Source of the DNA: Lachnospiraceae bacterium
Lineage (GTDB): Bacteria; Bacillota_A; Clostridia; Lachnospirales; Lachnospiraceae
Direction: 5' to 3'
Assembly (NCBI GenBank): GCA_017626435.1
Contig: JAGAIR010000010.1
Location: forward strand, 62,001 to 126,000
Length of the DNA stretch: 64,000 nucleotides
Shown here: positions 17,262 to 26,837 of the stretch, piece after piece
How the letters are laid out: each line of letters opens with the position of its first letter
Numbering within the stretch: position 1 is the first letter of the stretch
Translations under genes and position numbers: made by a program
The notes under the pieces: generated by a model
What the model saw: only the letters and a program-made list of their open reading frames with translations
The model's database searches: none
Told to the model about the DNA's origin: nothing

Positions 17262-18200
17262 ATGGAATTTGTTGTATTAGCATTTATCATTGTTGTGGCA
17301 TTAGTTGCTGTTTCTTGCATTAAAGTAGTGCCACAGGCAAAATCATATGTTATTGAGCGTCTGGGTGGTTATCAGTGTACATGGGATGTTGGGATTCATT
17401 TCAAAATACCATTTATCGACCGTATTGCCAGACGGGTGAGCCTGAAGGAGCAGGTACTGGATTTTCCTCCACAGCCTGTTATTACAAAGGATAATGTTAC
17501 TATGCGTATTGATACATTGATTTTCTTCCAGATTACAGATCCAAAGCTGTATTCCTATGGAGTAGAAAATCCGATTATGGCGATTGAAAATCTGACTGCC
17601 ACTACCTTGAGAAATATCATTGGTGAGATGGAACTGGATGAAACATTGACTTCCCGTGAGATTATCAATACCAAGATGCGTTCTTCTCTGGATTCTGCAA
17701 CGGATCCTTGGGGGATCAAGGTAAACCGGGTTGAGTTAAAAAATATTATTCCTCCAGCGGCTATTCAGGAAGCGATGGAGAAGCAGATGAAGGCAGAGCG
17801 TGAAAAACGTGAGGCAATCCTGATTGCACAGGGTGAGAAACAGTCCGCTATTACGGTTGCAGAAGGACATAAGGAATCTGCCATTCTGGAGGCAGAGGCT
17901 GAAAAACAGGCAGCAATTCTTCGTGCAGAGGCAAAGAAAGAGGCTACTATCCGAGAGGCAGAAGGTCAGGCTCAGGCTATTCTTGCTGTACAGAAAGCAA
18001 ATGCAGATGGTATCCAAATGCTGAATGAGGCAAATGCAAGTCAGAAGGTGATCGAGCTGAAGAGTCTGGAAGCATTTGCAAAGGCAGCGGATGGCAAGGC
18101 GACGAAGATTATTATTCCATCGGATATCCAGAGCATGGCAGGAATGGTCAGCTCTATTTCAGAGGTTGTAAAGTCTTCTGGAACAGCTGCAGAGAAATAA
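17262..18200 (+). CDS. SPFH/Band 7 (stomatin-like, QmcA-type) membrane protein
   Basis: A 312-residue protein. An N-terminal membrane anchor (FVVLAFIIVVALVAVSC) precedes the SPFH domain (VPQAKSYVIERLGGYQCTWDVGIHFKIPF, LKEQVLDFPPQPVITKDNVTM), then a long helical region of Ala/Glu-rich repeats (about 170-250) and a C-terminal tail. Family members assemble into rings on the membrane and influence proteases and lipid organisation. The ATG at 17262 has a GGGAAAGG site; an upstream in-frame start at 17199 would put a polar stretch before the anchor and is less likely. It follows an nfeD-type gene. Confidence 0.92.
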   Translation: MEFVVLAFIIVVALVAVSCIKVVPQAKSYVIERLGGYQCTWDVGIHFKIPFIDRIARRVSLKEQVLDFPPQPVITKDNVTMRIDTLIFFQITDPKLYSYGVENPIMAIENLTATTLRNIIGEMELDETLTSREIINTKMRSSLDSATDPWGIKVNRVELKNIIPPAAIQEAMEKQMKAEREKREAILIAQGEKQSAITVAEGHKESAILEAEAEKQAAILRAEAKKEATIREAEGQAQAILAVQKANADGIQMLNEANASQKVIELKSLEAFAKAADGKATKIIIPSDIQSMAGMVSSISEVVKSSGTAAEK

Positions 18201-18221
18201 TGATAGAAAGTTGATTTTTAT

Positions 18222-18324
18222 GTTTTCTGTCAGTCCGCCCAAAGGTACAAATTGTGCCGTCAGGCGGACTGGCAGGAAACATTTCTTTGCTTTAAAAAGG
18301 GCAAAAAGTTTTTTTGCCCTTTTT
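18222..18324 (+). terminator. Double hairpin terminator after the SPFH gene
   Basis: A long stem of about 17 pairs (near 18222-18280, core GTCCGCC/GGCGGAC) is followed by a second, perfect 14-base stem (18294-18307 with 18311-18324) made of A-runs and T-runs around GGGC/GCCC. The second is a strong intrinsic terminator for both directions. Confidence 0.85.
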
Positions 18325-18366
18325 AAAACAAAAATGAGAAAAGATGGATAGATATGAGGTGAAACT

Positions 18367-19359
18367 ATGGATTTAAAGGGAAGAAATTTTTTGACGTTAA
18401 AGGATTTTACACCAGAGGAAATCAGCTATCTTCTGGAACTGTCAGCACAACTTAAGGAAAAGAAAAAGAATGGGATTCCGGTCAACCATTATATTGGAAA
18501 AAATGTTGCCTTGATTTTTGAAAAGACAAGTACCCGTACCCGTTGTTCCTTTGAGGTGGCAGCACATGATATGGGAATGGGAGTAACTTATCTGGATCCA
18601 CAGGGTTCTCAGATTGGAAAGAAAGAAAGTATCCCAGATACAGCCCGGGTTTTAGGGCGTATGTTTGATGGTATCGAATACCGTGGATTTGAGCAGGAAA
18701 TTGTTGAAGAACTGGCAAAATATGCTGGTGTACCGGTATGGAATGGTTTGACCAATGAGTATCATCCAACCCAGATGCTGGCAGATTTGCTGACTATTCA
18801 GGAGCATTTGGGAAGGCTGAAGGGTGTGAAGCTGGTATATATGGGAGATGCCCGTTACAATATGGGGAATTCACTGATGATTGCCTGTGCCAAGATGGGG
18901 ATGCATTTTACTGCATGTACTACGAAAGAGTATTTTCCGAATCAGGAACTGGTGGCACAGTGTGAGGAATACGCCAAGGCTTCCGGTGGTTCTGTGACAT
19001 TGACAGAAGATGTGATGGAAGGAACCAAGGGGGCGGACGTATTGTATACAGATGTATGGGTTTCTATGGGAGAGCCAGAAGAGGTCTGGGAAGAACGGAT
19101 CAAAGCCTTATCGCCATATCAGATTAATAAAAAAGTGATGGAAAATGCTGGGTCACAGGCTATCTTTATGCATTGTCTCCCTGCATTCCATGATCTGAAA
19201 ACAAAGATTGGCAAGCAGGTATATGAGAAGTTTGGTATGAGTGAACTGGAAGTGACGGATGAAGTGTTTGAGTCGGATGCTTCTGTTGTTTTTGATGAAG
19301 CAGAGAACCGCATGCATACCATCAAGGCAGTGATGGTTGCAACTTTAGGAGAAGCATAA
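18367..19359 (+). CDS. argF: Ornithine carbamoyltransferase
   Basis: A 330-residue enzyme. The carbamoyl-phosphate motif STRTR is at 58-62 (in [15 protein letters not shown]), the HCLPAFHD ornithine-site motif at about 269-276, and [15 protein letters not shown] in the middle. The length is normal. It makes citrulline from ornithine and carbamoyl phosphate, in arginine synthesis or in the reverse catabolic direction. No arginine deiminase or other arg gene adjoins it, so the direction is unclear. It has its own ribosome binding site (GAGGTG) and stands between the SPFH terminator and birA. Confidence 0.95.
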   Translation: MDLKGRNFLTLKDFTPEEISYLLELSAQLKEKKKNGIPVNHYIGKNVALIFEKTSTRTRCSFEVAAHDMGMGVTYLDPQGSQIGKKESIPDTARVLGRMFDGIEYRGFEQEIVEELAKYAGVPVWNGLTNEYHPTQMLADLLTIQEHLGRLKGVKLVYMGDARYNMGNSLMIACAKMGMHFTACTTKEYFPNQELVAQCEEYAKASGGSVTLTEDVMEGTKGADVLYTDVWVSMGEPEEVWEERIKALSPYQINKKVMENAGSQAIFMHCLPAFHDLKTKIGKQVYEKFGMSELEVTDEVFESDASVVFDEAENRMHTIKAVMVATLGEA

Positions 19360-19422
19360 AAAGCTATGAGGATAGAAATCAAACAATAGCTGATATGTTT
19401 GGAAAGATGCTGGGAAAAAATC

Positions 19423-20424
19423 ATGAAAAAAAAGATACTTCGTGTACTGCGGGAGGCAGGAGATCATTTTGTTTCCGGACAGAGCCTGTGTGAAAGCCTG
19501 GGCGTGAGCAGACAGGCTGTATGGAAAAATATATCGCAGCTCAAAGAAGCAGGATATGAAATTCAGTCTGTGTCCAATAAAGGATACCGGCTGATTCAGA
19601 CGCCGGACAGGCTGTATGGTCCGGATATAGAAAGCCGTTTATCTTCCGGCTGCTGCTGTAAGAAAATAGAATGTCATGAACAGATTGATTCTACCAATAC
19701 CAGAGCAAAGCAGCTGGCAGAGTCTGGAGAACCGGAGGGAACCCTGGTGGTTGCCGAGGAACAGACTGCAGGCAAAGGGAGAAGAGGGCGCAGATGGTCT
19801 TCTGAAAACAGTGTCGGTATTTGGATGAGCCTGATACTCAGACCGCCGGTGAAACCAGTACAGGCTTCCTGCATTACATTAATTGCGGCTCTGGCAGTGG
19901 CAAAGGGAATTCAGAATGTCTGCCAGATAGAATCCTATATTAAATGGCCAAATGATATTGTTGTCAATGGAAAAAAGATTTGTGGTATCCTGACAGAAAT
20001 GAGTTCCGAGTTAGATTATATTCATTATGCTGTAGTAGGAATTGGGATCAATGCAAATACAAGGCAATTTCCGGAAGAGATTCAAGACAAAGCAACTTCT
20101 CTCTATCTGGAGTCTGGAAAAACAGTCGACAGACAGGGGTTGATTGCTGCGATTATGGAGGCTTTTACTACCTGTTATCAAAAATATCTTCAGACTGGAG
20201 ATTTGTCGCTGCTTCAGGAGGAGTATAATGCAATGCTGGTGAACCGGGACAGGGAAGTACGGATTCTTTACGGAATGGAGGAAGAGGCAGACCAGTCCCA
20301 GATAGAACAGGGTATTGCACATGGCATTGATGAAAATGGGGCATTGCTTGTGGAAACAGGGCAGGGAGTGAAGTCTATCGTGTCTGGTGAAGTTTCAGTA
20401 AGGGGGATATATGGATACGTTTGA
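19423..20424 (+). CDS. birA: Biotin-[acetyl-CoA-carboxylase] ligase / biotin repressor
   Basis: A 333-residue bifunctional BirA. The N-terminal winged helix (SGQSLCESLGVSRQAVWKNISQLKEAGYEI) binds DNA. The central ligase domain has the biotinyl-AMP loop GKGRRGRRW and the segments SIWMS-like GIWMSLILRP, IKWPNDIVVNGKKICGIL and GIGINAN, followed by a C-terminal SH3-like domain. It attaches biotin to carboxylases and may repress biotin genes. A TTG at 19399 is an alternative start, but the ATG at 19423 fits the family better. The end overlaps the next gene by 14 bases. Confidence 0.95.
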   Translation: MKKKILRVLREAGDHFVSGQSLCESLGVSRQAVWKNISQLKEAGYEIQSVSNKGYRLIQTPDRLYGPDIESRLSSGCCCKKIECHEQIDSTNTRAKQLAESGEPEGTLVVAEEQTAGKGRRGRRWSSENSVGIWMSLILRPPVKPVQASCITLIAALAVAKGIQNVCQIESYIKWPNDIVVNGKKICGILTEMSSELDYIHYAVVGIGINANTRQFPEEIQDKATSLYLESGKTVDRQGLIAAIMEAFTTCYQKYLQTGDLSLLQEEYNAMLVNRDREVRILYGMEEEADQSQIEQGIAHGIDENGALLVETGQGVKSIVSGEVSVRGIYGYV

Positions 20425-20818
20425 TGATTTCTTTGATAATACTTTTGAAGGCCTGTCGGAGGAGAATGGGGAAATTATTCTCTGTGCTGCAAGTGCCTAT
20501 GAGAAAAAATATTATTTAAATCCTGAATTTGCAAGACTTCCAGAGAGTATACAGGAAGAACTTCAGATTATGTGTGTATTATACACCTCTGATGTTGGCG
20601 GCATTCTAACACTGCAATTTGACGAGATGGGAAATTTATTATTCCATGTGACATCAGAGGAGAATGATTATTTCTTTGATGAAATCGGAAGTGTATTGAA
20701 GGTGAAACAAATCCAGAGAGAAAAGCAGGAGTTGCTGGAAGCACTGGAATTATATTATAAAGCCTTTTTCCTTAAGGAAGATATTAGTGATTTATTAGAC
20801 GAAGAATCAAAAAAATAG
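20411..20818 (+). CDS. Small acidic protein of the DUF6145 type
   Basis: A 135-residue cytoplasmic protein with no membrane segment. It begins MDTFDDFFDNTFEGLSEENG and contains YEKKYYLNPEFARLPESIQEELQIMCVLYTSDVGG, which I recall as the Lachnospiraceae family DUF6145. It is strongly acidic and ends in a helical tail. It overlaps birA by 14 bases and precedes coaX by 70 bases, so it is probably co-transcribed with both. The function is unknown; the link to biotin and CoA metabolism is by position only. Confidence 0.7.
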   Translation: MDTFDDFFDNTFEGLSEENGEIILCAASAYEKKYYLNPEFARLPESIQEELQIMCVLYTSDVGGILTLQFDEMGNLLFHVTSEENDYFFDEIGSVLKVKQIQREKQELLEALELYYKAFFLKEDISDLLDEESKK

Positions 20819-20887
20819 CCCGTTATTGTGCAGAAAATTAAGAGAATGGATGAAATGTACATAAGACGTGCGTGAATGGAGGAAACT

Positions 20888-21664
20888 ATGTTATTAGCTG
20901 TGGATGTTGGAAATACAAATATTACGTTTGGTGTGTTTGACGGATCAGAGCTGATCACCCGTTTTCGTTTTACAGTAAAAATGCCTAGAACATCTGATGA
21001 ATATGGTACATTGATATGCAGTATTCTGGAGCAGAAGGGGTTTTCAGAGGATGATATTGATGAGGTGATTGTGGCATCTGTTGTACCCAAAATGATGTAT
21101 TCTTTTACCAGCGGTATTATCAAATATCTGGACTGTCAGCCAATTATTGTAGGGGCTGGAATTAAGACCGGTATCCGAATTGAGACGGCTAATCCAAGAG
21201 AGGTAGGACCAGACCGTATTGTAGATGCAGTGGCGGCATATGGTTTGTATGGAGGACCGCTGATCGTAGCAGATTATGGGACAGCTACTACCTACGATTT
21301 AGTTACAGCAGAGGGGGCTTTTCTGGGTGGAGTCATCAGCCCGGGAATTCGTATATCAGCCAATGCGTTATGGAATGATACTGCCAATCTGCCGGAAATT
21401 GAAATCAAATGTCCTGCCAATGTGGTGGCAAAGGACACCATTACAGCAATGCAGGCAGGGTTGTTCTTCGGAACAGTTGGACAATCCAAGTTTATCATTA
21501 ATAAGATAAAGGAAGAATCCGGACTGAAAGACATCAAGGTGGTTGCCACTGGCGGACTTGGAAAGATCGTCACTGATTATACCGAAGAAATAGATATCTA
21601 TGACAGTGATCTGACCTTAAAGGGGTTACAGATGATTTATGAAAAACAGCAGAAGCTGAAATAA
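20888..21664 (+). CDS. coaX: Type III pantothenate kinase
   Basis: A 258-residue CoaX of the ASKHA fold: N-terminal [19 protein letters not shown] (phosphate-binding DxGNT), [30 protein letters not shown] and GGVISPGI motifs, and a C-terminal ATGGLGKIV. It phosphorylates pantothenate in the first step of CoA synthesis. The ATG at 20888 lies 5 bases after GGAGG; the ATG at 20876 precedes that site and is not favoured. Confidence 0.96.
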   Translation: MLLAVDVGNTNITFGVFDGSELITRFRFTVKMPRTSDEYGTLICSILEQKGFSEDDIDEVIVASVVPKMMYSFTSGIIKYLDCQPIIVGAGIKTGIRIETANPREVGPDRIVDAVAAYGLYGGPLIVADYGTATTYDLVTAEGAFLGGVISPGIRISANALWNDTANLPEIEIKCPANVVAKDTITAMQAGLFFGTVGQSKFIINKIKEESGLKDIKVVATGGLGKIVTDYTEEIDIYDSDLTLKGLQMIYEKQQKLK

Positions 21665-21697
21665 GAAACAGTAAAAAAGAAAGGAACAGGATAGACG

Positions 21698-22666
21698 ATG
21701 AATGGGTTTCGGATTGGAACGGTATCTATCCCTGGAAATTTGATATTAGGACCAATGGCAGGAGTAACAGACCTGCCATTTCGTCTACTATGTAAGGAGC
21801 AGGGGGCAGATTTGGTATACACCGAAATGATTAGTGCAAAAGGGATATACTATAATAATAAAAATACAGAGCAGCTTTGGACCATTGATGAAAAGGAACA
21901 TCCAGCGGTTCTGCAGCTTTTTGGTTCGGAACCAGAGTTGATGGCAGAGATGGCAGCAAAGATCGAGAACAGGAATTTTGATATTCTGGATATTAATATG
22001 GGTTGTCCCGTGCCAAAGGTAGTCAATAATGGAGAAGGGTCTGCTTTAATGAAAAATCCAAGGCTGGCAGGAGAAATTGTTTCTGCCATCGTCCAAAAAA
22101 TTAAAAAACCGGTTACGGTAAAATTCCGCAAGGGATTTGCAGAGGATTGCTGTAATGCAGTGGATTTTGCCAAACGGATGGAAGATTGTGGAGCTTCGGC
22201 AATTGCTGTTCATGGACGAACCAGAGAACAGTATTACAGTGGAAAAGCAGACTGGGAGATTATTCGACAGGTCAAAGAGGCTGTTGGGATTCCGGTCATT
22301 GCCAGCGGAGATATTTTTACTCCGCAGGATGCACTGTGCTGTCAGGAGAAAACTGGCTGTGATGGATTGATGCTGGCGAGAGGAGTGCGGGGAAATCCCT
22401 GGCTTTTTCATCAGATTAAAACCTATCAGCAGACAGGTGTTCTGGAGGAAAAGCCAGGACTGAACGAAGTGATAGAGATGATATTACGCCATGCCCGGAT
22501 GCTGGCAGAGTATAAAGGTGAGCTGATGGGAATGAGAGAGATGAGAAAACATGTAGCATGGTATACTACCGGTTATAAAAATTCGGCATCTCTTCGCCGG
22601 AGGGTTAATGAAATTGAGACTTATCAGGATTTGGAACAGCTTTTTTCATCTGTGGAGAGAGGATGA
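21698..22666 (+). CDS. dusB: tRNA-dihydrouridine synthase
   Basis: A 322-residue FMN-dependent enzyme. LGPMAGVTDLPFRLLCKEQGADLVYTEMISA opens the TIM barrel. The catalytic Cys is in DINMGCPVPKVV, and the FMN/tRNA motifs VKFRKGF, AIAVHGRTREQYYSG and VIASGDIFTPQDA follow, with a C-terminal helical domain. It reduces uridines in tRNA D-loops. The DusB assignment rests on overall similarity to the Firmicutes subgroup. It lies 33 bases after coaX. Confidence 0.93.
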   Translation: MNGFRIGTVSIPGNLILGPMAGVTDLPFRLLCKEQGADLVYTEMISAKGIYYNNKNTEQLWTIDEKEHPAVLQLFGSEPELMAEMAAKIENRNFDILDINMGCPVPKVVNNGEGSALMKNPRLAGEIVSAIVQKIKKPVTVKFRKGFAEDCCNAVDFAKRMEDCGASAIAVHGRTREQYYSGKADWEIIRQVKEAVGIPVIASGDIFTPQDALCCQEKTGCDGLMLARGVRGNPWLFHQIKTYQQTGVLEEKPGLNEVIEMILRHARMLAEYKGELMGMREMRKHVAWYTTGYKNSASLRRRVNEIETYQDLEQLFSSVERG

Positions 22667-22712
22667 GGAAGAAGGTTTATGTGCAAAAATATGCACAGGA
22701 TTGGAGATTTAG

Positions 22713-24080
22713 ATGGAGGATAATTCAAAAATAAAATTGTTTGAGGAAACACCGGTTCCCAGGGCGGTCATGACTCTTGCCATTCCGACGATCATTAGTT
22801 CGCTGGTTATGGTCATCTACAATCTTGCAGATACGTATTTTGTTGGAATGCTCAATGACTCGATTCAAAATGCCGCGGTGACTCTTGCAGCTCCTGTGCT
22901 GCTGGCATTTAATGCAGTAAACAATCTGTTTGGTGTGGGAAGTTCCAGCATGATGAGCCGCGCCCTTGGAAAAAAGGAGTATGACACAGTATACCGCAGC
23001 TCTGCGTTTGGATTTTATTGTTCTTTACTTTGCGGGGTATTGTTTTCTATAGGCTATACTGCTTTTAGCAGCCAGATCCTGGCTGTACTGGGTGCCGATG
23101 CAGAAACGGTTACTGCAACTGGGGAATATCTGAAATGGACAGTATCTTTTGGAGCAGTACCGGCAATATTAAATGTAGTGCTTGCTTATATGGTACGTTC
23201 GGAGGGCTCTTCTCTTCATGCCAGTATTGGCACTATGAGTGGATGCCTTTTGAATATCATACTGGACCCGTTTTTTATCCTGCCCTGGGGAATGAATATG
23301 GGAGCAGCCGGGGCAGGGCTTGCTACTTTTCTGTCAAATTGCGTGGCATGTGCCTATTTTTTCATACTTTTATTTGTAAAAAGGGGAAATATTTACGTAT
23401 GTATTCATCCATCGATGTTTCGTTTAGAAAAGGTGATTGCCATAGGAATCTGTGCGGTGGGAATACCGGCAGCTGTCCAGAACCTTTTAAATGTAACGGG
23501 AATGACAGTTCTCAACAATTTTACTTCCTCTTTCGGCTCAGATGCTGTAGCTGCCATGGGGATCGCACAGAAGGTGAATATGGTACCGCTATATATTGCA
23601 CTGGGCATTTCACAGGGTATCATGCCGTTGATCAGCTACAACTATGCCAGTGGAAATATTACCCGGATGAAGAAAACTCTGACCTTCTCTACCAAGTTGT
23701 CCCTGATTTTTATGGTGATTGTTTCGGTAGGATTTTATCTGGGTGCTGATTTCTGGATTATGTTGTTTATCAAAGATAAAAGCATTATTGCTTATGGAAG
23801 TAGGTTTTTACGAGGGCTTTGTATTGGATTACCGTTTCTTTGTATGGATTTTCTGGCTGTCGGTGTTTTTCAGGCATGCGGGCTGGGAAAACAATCTCTG
23901 GTATTTGCCATACTTCGGAAAATTGTTCTGGAAATTCCAGCTCTTTCTATTTTGAATATGCTGTTTCCTCTTTATGGTCTGGCTTATTCCCAGTTTGTGG
24001 CTGAATTCATTCTTTCTATTGCGGCCGTACTGGTTCTGCTCCGCATGTTCAAAAATCTTCTGCATGAATTGGAGAACTAA
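22713..24080 (+). CDS. MATE-family efflux transporter
   Basis: A 455-residue polytopic protein with about 12 membrane helices in two similar halves. It shows the MATE N-terminal signature TPVPRAVMTLAIPTIISSLVMVIYNLADTYFVGML and ALGKKEY in the first cytoplasmic loop. MATE proteins export cationic drugs or metabolites with Na+ or H+. The substrate is not predictable. The gene has an AGATGGAGG-like start context and is followed by about 70 bases before the deacetylase gene. Confidence 0.93.
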   Translation: MEDNSKIKLFEETPVPRAVMTLAIPTIISSLVMVIYNLADTYFVGMLNDSIQNAAVTLAAPVLLAFNAVNNLFGVGSSSMMSRALGKKEYDTVYRSSAFGFYCSLLCGVLFSIGYTAFSSQILAVLGADAETVTATGEYLKWTVSFGAVPAILNVVLAYMVRSEGSSLHASIGTMSGCLLNIILDPFFILPWGMNMGAAGAGLATFLSNCVACAYFFILLFVKRGNIYVCIHPSMFRLEKVIAIGICAVGIPAAVQNLLNVTGMTVLNNFTSSFGSDAVAAMGIAQKVNMVPLYIALGISQGIMPLISYNYASGNITRMKKTLTFSTKLSLIFMVIVSVGFYLGADFWIMLFIKDKSIIAYGSRFLRGLCIGLPFLCMDFLAVGVFQACGLGKQSLVFAILRKIVLEIPALSILNMLFPLYGLAYSQFVAEFILSIAAVLVLLRMFKNLLHELEN

Positions 24081-24151
24081 TGCATATTTTGATAGTGAGA
24101 ATGTGTATTGGAATCAGACTTGATGGATAAAGTCTGCCGGGTAGAGAGAAT

Positions 24152-24838
24152 ATGGAGATTTGGAATGATATAAAGGAGAAACTGACTCAGTTTTCAGGTT
24201 CTATGAGGGATTGCTATGAGGAAGGGAAGGAAGAGACAGAAATTGCTAAAATTGCAACATTTATCCGCTGTGGGCTTTTTGTGCTGTCAGTAATCTTTAT
24301 TTCTGGTGTAGCCATTGGCTATGGACAAAATAAACTGGCAAAAGAATCTGTTGCTACCAGTACTAATGCCGGTAAATATCAGAGTAAAATAAGTAATGAA
24401 CGGAAATTGCCAATTTATTGTGTAGACAGTCCAGATAAAAAAGTAGCTCTTTCTTTTGATGCAGCATGGGGAAATGAGGATACTAAAAAAATTATGCAAA
24501 TTTTAAAAAAGCATAAGATCCATGTGACCTTTTTTATGACAGGCGGATGGGTGGAGTCATATCCTGATGATGTGAAGATGATAGCAGAGGAAGGGCATGA
24601 TCTGGGAAATCACAGCGAAAACCATAAGCAGATGTCCCAACTATCAAAGGAGGAATGCAAGGACGAAATCATGAAGGTGCATGATAAAGTGAAAGAACTG
24701 ACCGGAAAAGAGATGATGTTGTTCCGTCCTCCTTATGGTGATTATAATGATACCTTGATTGAAGCGGTAAAAGAGTGCGGATATCATGCGATCCAATGGG
24801 ATGTAGATACACTACACGCAAAAAGAAAACACATTTAA
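24152..24838 (+). pseudogene. Polysaccharide deacetylase (NodB domain), truncated by element insertion
   Basis: The reading frame gives 228 residues: an N-terminal membrane anchor (FIRCGLFVLSVIFISGVAIGYG) and a NodB catalytic domain with motif 1 SFDAAWGN, motif 2 HSENH and motif 3 FRPPYGDYN. It resembles the spore- or peptidoglycan-linked PdaA/PdaB type. The domain breaks at HAIQWDVDTL, where relatives read QWDVDSLDW (motif 4), and 12 unrelated residues lead to a stop beside the recombinase gene. Motifs 4 and 5 are lost, so the product is probably inactive. The missing 3' part should lie beyond the other end of the element, outside this window. Confidence 0.85.
24785..24830. other. Left attachment junction of the integrated element (approximate)
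   Basis: Host coding homology ends near 24800-24812 (codons for QWDVDT). Element sequence begins directly after it and leads to the serine recombinase gene. GTAG and CTAC form a short interrupted inverted repeat at about 24803-24815. The exact crossover bases cannot be fixed without the other junction. Confidence 0.55.
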
Positions 24839-24860
24839 AGCCCCATAAACTGGGGCTTTT
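24837..24860. terminator. Terminator at the element's left end
   Basis: AAAGCCCC and GGGGCTTT form a stem (24837-24844 with 24852-24859) with a T-run after it. It lies between the truncated deacetylase and the convergent recombinase gene. Confidence 0.85.
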
Positions 24861-24861
24861 T

Positions 24862-26418
24862 TTAAATTGCATATTCAATTATGATATCTTCTGGAGAGTT
24901 AAATGTGATTTTTTTGATCAGGCATTGGCAGAGGTGTCTTTGCTCTTCAAATTCTCCATCCTGAAGGATTTCAGGGAGTGTTTCAATATTGATATCATTG
25001 AAAAGATGCAGCACATTGTTAGATTCATTGCGGATGGAAAGAATCTCCTGATTCAGGCGGTTCTTTTTTTCATCCAATGATTCAATTCGGCGGTTTAGAT
25101 ATTCTATTGCTTTGTTGTTGCCAGATGTTACAGCATCTAAAAGGTGTTCAATATCTGTATTGATTTTAGCAATTTCCTGCTGTAGAGCATTAATCTTCAA
25201 GTTTTCTACAGAAGAAAGTTGTGGTGGGGGACTGGAATGAAATTTAGATATGATATTTGGTTCTGTAAAATAGGATATCATATCCTGAATGACAATTTCC
25301 TCCAGGGATTGTACTTTGATACTCTTGGAATCACATGTACCACTGGCATAATTTCTTTTGCCGGAACAAGTGAAGTATTTTACATTTCCCCTGCTATTAG
25401 AAGGGGACATTGCTCTGCCACAGACTCCGCATTTAACCAGACCGGAAAGTATGGTAGTTTTGGATGTGCCAGTTCTGGGTGAGGATGCCAGTTTGGATTT
25501 CTTTTTAAACTGGACACGTAAAAACGTGTTGCTATCAACGATAGCCTTGTGTTTTGCCAGTGCCAGGGTCATTTCACTAACAGGACGTGATCGTTTGGTC
25601 TGTTTACTGCCACGATCTCTTTTACCAAAAACATTCAGAGATAGAGAGCCATCACATTGTTCGGGAGAGATGCGGACGTTGACACCTTGTGATGCATAAA
25701 AGTTATACACATCCATTGTATTTGGTGCATAAACAGGCTTTGACAATAGCTCTGAAACAACACGGGAGGTCCATTCAGCTCCTTTTCTTGTTTTAATGCC
25801 TAATTCATTTGCCTTATTCAGAATATAGAATACAGTACCATCTGGTTCCAAATACCAGTCAAAGAATTTTCGGACAACAGCAGATTCTTCTTCGTCGGCT
25901 TCCAAGACGGTATGCTTTTGTCCATTTTCCTGGATTTTTTTCAAATGGAATCCATAAGGAGCTGGTCCACCACCCCAGTATCCTTGTTCACACCGATAAT
26001 AATAATTATCAGTTACACGGGTAATGATGGCTTCTCGTTCCATCTGAGCCAGGGAACCAAATAGGGTTGCCATCATCATGCCGCCAGGAGCAGCTGTATT
26101 GATGTTGTCTGCAAAGGAAACAAAGTGGACTCCAAGTTCGCTGTAATCTTCGATTAGATTTACCAAGTCACGTATATTTCGGCTGATACGGTCAATTTTG
26201 TAGCATACAACTGCTTGGATTAGGCCAGCCTCTACATCTTTATTCAGCTGTTGGAAGCTTGGACGGTCAAGATTTTTTGCTGACCAACCTTTATCCTTAT
26301 ATATTTTGTACTCTTCCCAGCCACTACGTTTGCATAAAGATATGCAATCTTCAATCTGGGATTCGATAGAAAGAGAGTCCTTCTTATCAAGGGACTGACG
26401 AACATAGATGGCAATCAC
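24862..26418 (-). CDS. Large serine recombinase (integrase of the element)
   Basis: A 518-residue site-specific recombinase. The resolvase catalytic domain starts with IAIYVRQSLDK, where Ser9 is the nucleophile, and continues with VVCYKIDRISRNIRDLVNL and LFGSLAQMEREAI. The Recombinase domain (GYWGGGPAPYGF onward) and a zinc ribbon (CGVCGRAMSPSNSRG, CSGKRNYASGTC) follow, then a coiled coil (about 405-480) of the kind that controls integration versus excision. It should insert and, with a directionality factor, excise the element. It sits at the very end of the element and reads toward the host junction. Confidence 0.95.
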   Translation of the reverse strand: MIAIYVRQSLDKKDSLSIESQIEDCISLCKRSGWEEYKIYKDKGWSAKNLDRPSFQQLNKDVEAGLIQAVVCYKIDRISRNIRDLVNLIEDYSELGVHFVSFADNINTAAPGGMMMATLFGSLAQMEREAIITRVTDNYYYRCEQGYWGGGPAPYGFHLKKIQENGQKHTVLEADEEESAVVRKFFDWYLEPDGTVFYILNKANELGIKTRKGAEWTSRVVSELLSKPVYAPNTMDVYNFYASQGVNVRISPEQCDGSLSLNVFGKRDRGSKQTKRSRPVSEMTLALAKHKAIVDSNTFLRVQFKKKSKLASSPRTGTSKTTILSGLVKCGVCGRAMSPSNSRGNVKYFTCSGKRNYASGTCDSKSIKVQSLEEIVIQDMISYFTEPNIISKFHSSPPPQLSSVENLKINALQQEIAKINTDIEHLLDAVTSGNNKAIEYLNRRIESLDEKKNRLNQEILSIRNESNNVLHLFNDINIETLPEILQDGEFEEQRHLCQCLIKKITFNSPEDIIIEYAI

Positions 26419-26641
26419 AGAATCACATCCTTTCTAATTATGTATGTTGTACTTTAGTACTGAGAATTTTCCACTTTTTTGAAAATATTTTTGTGATATT
26501 CTTTTCATTACATATATAAAAGACATAATACATAATATTACATGTTTTAGCAAGGAACAATATTATTGATTAAAGTCTATAATTATTGTATATTTTATCA
26601 AAAAAGAGTTCTAAAAATGGCTATAAAAAAGTTTTCAAAAT

Positions 26642-26699
26642 AAGTATAAAAATTATTTTAAAAATGAGTATGAAAAAGTATGTAAAAGTATGTAAAAAT
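26642..26699. repeat. Short iterated AGTATG repeats
   Basis: Four related units of about 10-11 bases (AGTATAAAAA, AGTATGAAAAA, AGTATGTAAA, AGTATGTAAAA) occur between 26643 and 26699. They lie in the 419-base AT-rich gap between the recombinase and ImmA genes. The gap otherwise shows only promoter signals and a GTACTTTAGTAC palindrome near 26450. Confidence 0.5.
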
Positions 26700-26710
26700 A
26701 TTAAATTTTA

Positions 26711-26739
26711 TAGACAAACGTGTAAGTAAATGATAGAAT
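26711..26739 (+). promoter_or_regulatory. Promoter of the ImmA-like gene
   Basis: TAGACA (26711-26716) and TAGAAT (26734-26739) are 17 bases apart and lie directly after the AGTATG repeats, 98 bases before the start codon. Confidence 0.5.
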
Positions 26740-26837
26740 GAAAGTGGAAAAGTAAGAAAAGGTACGAGATTTGTTGGTTTGTTTTTGGTTTTCTACGAAG
26801 TATAGATATTGTATCATCCTTGAAAGGGGGTGTTGTA

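Noticed and set aside
24152..24838. Deacetylase reading as a complete short gene
   Set aside because: Catalytic motifs 4 and 5 are missing, and the last 12 residues come from element DNA.
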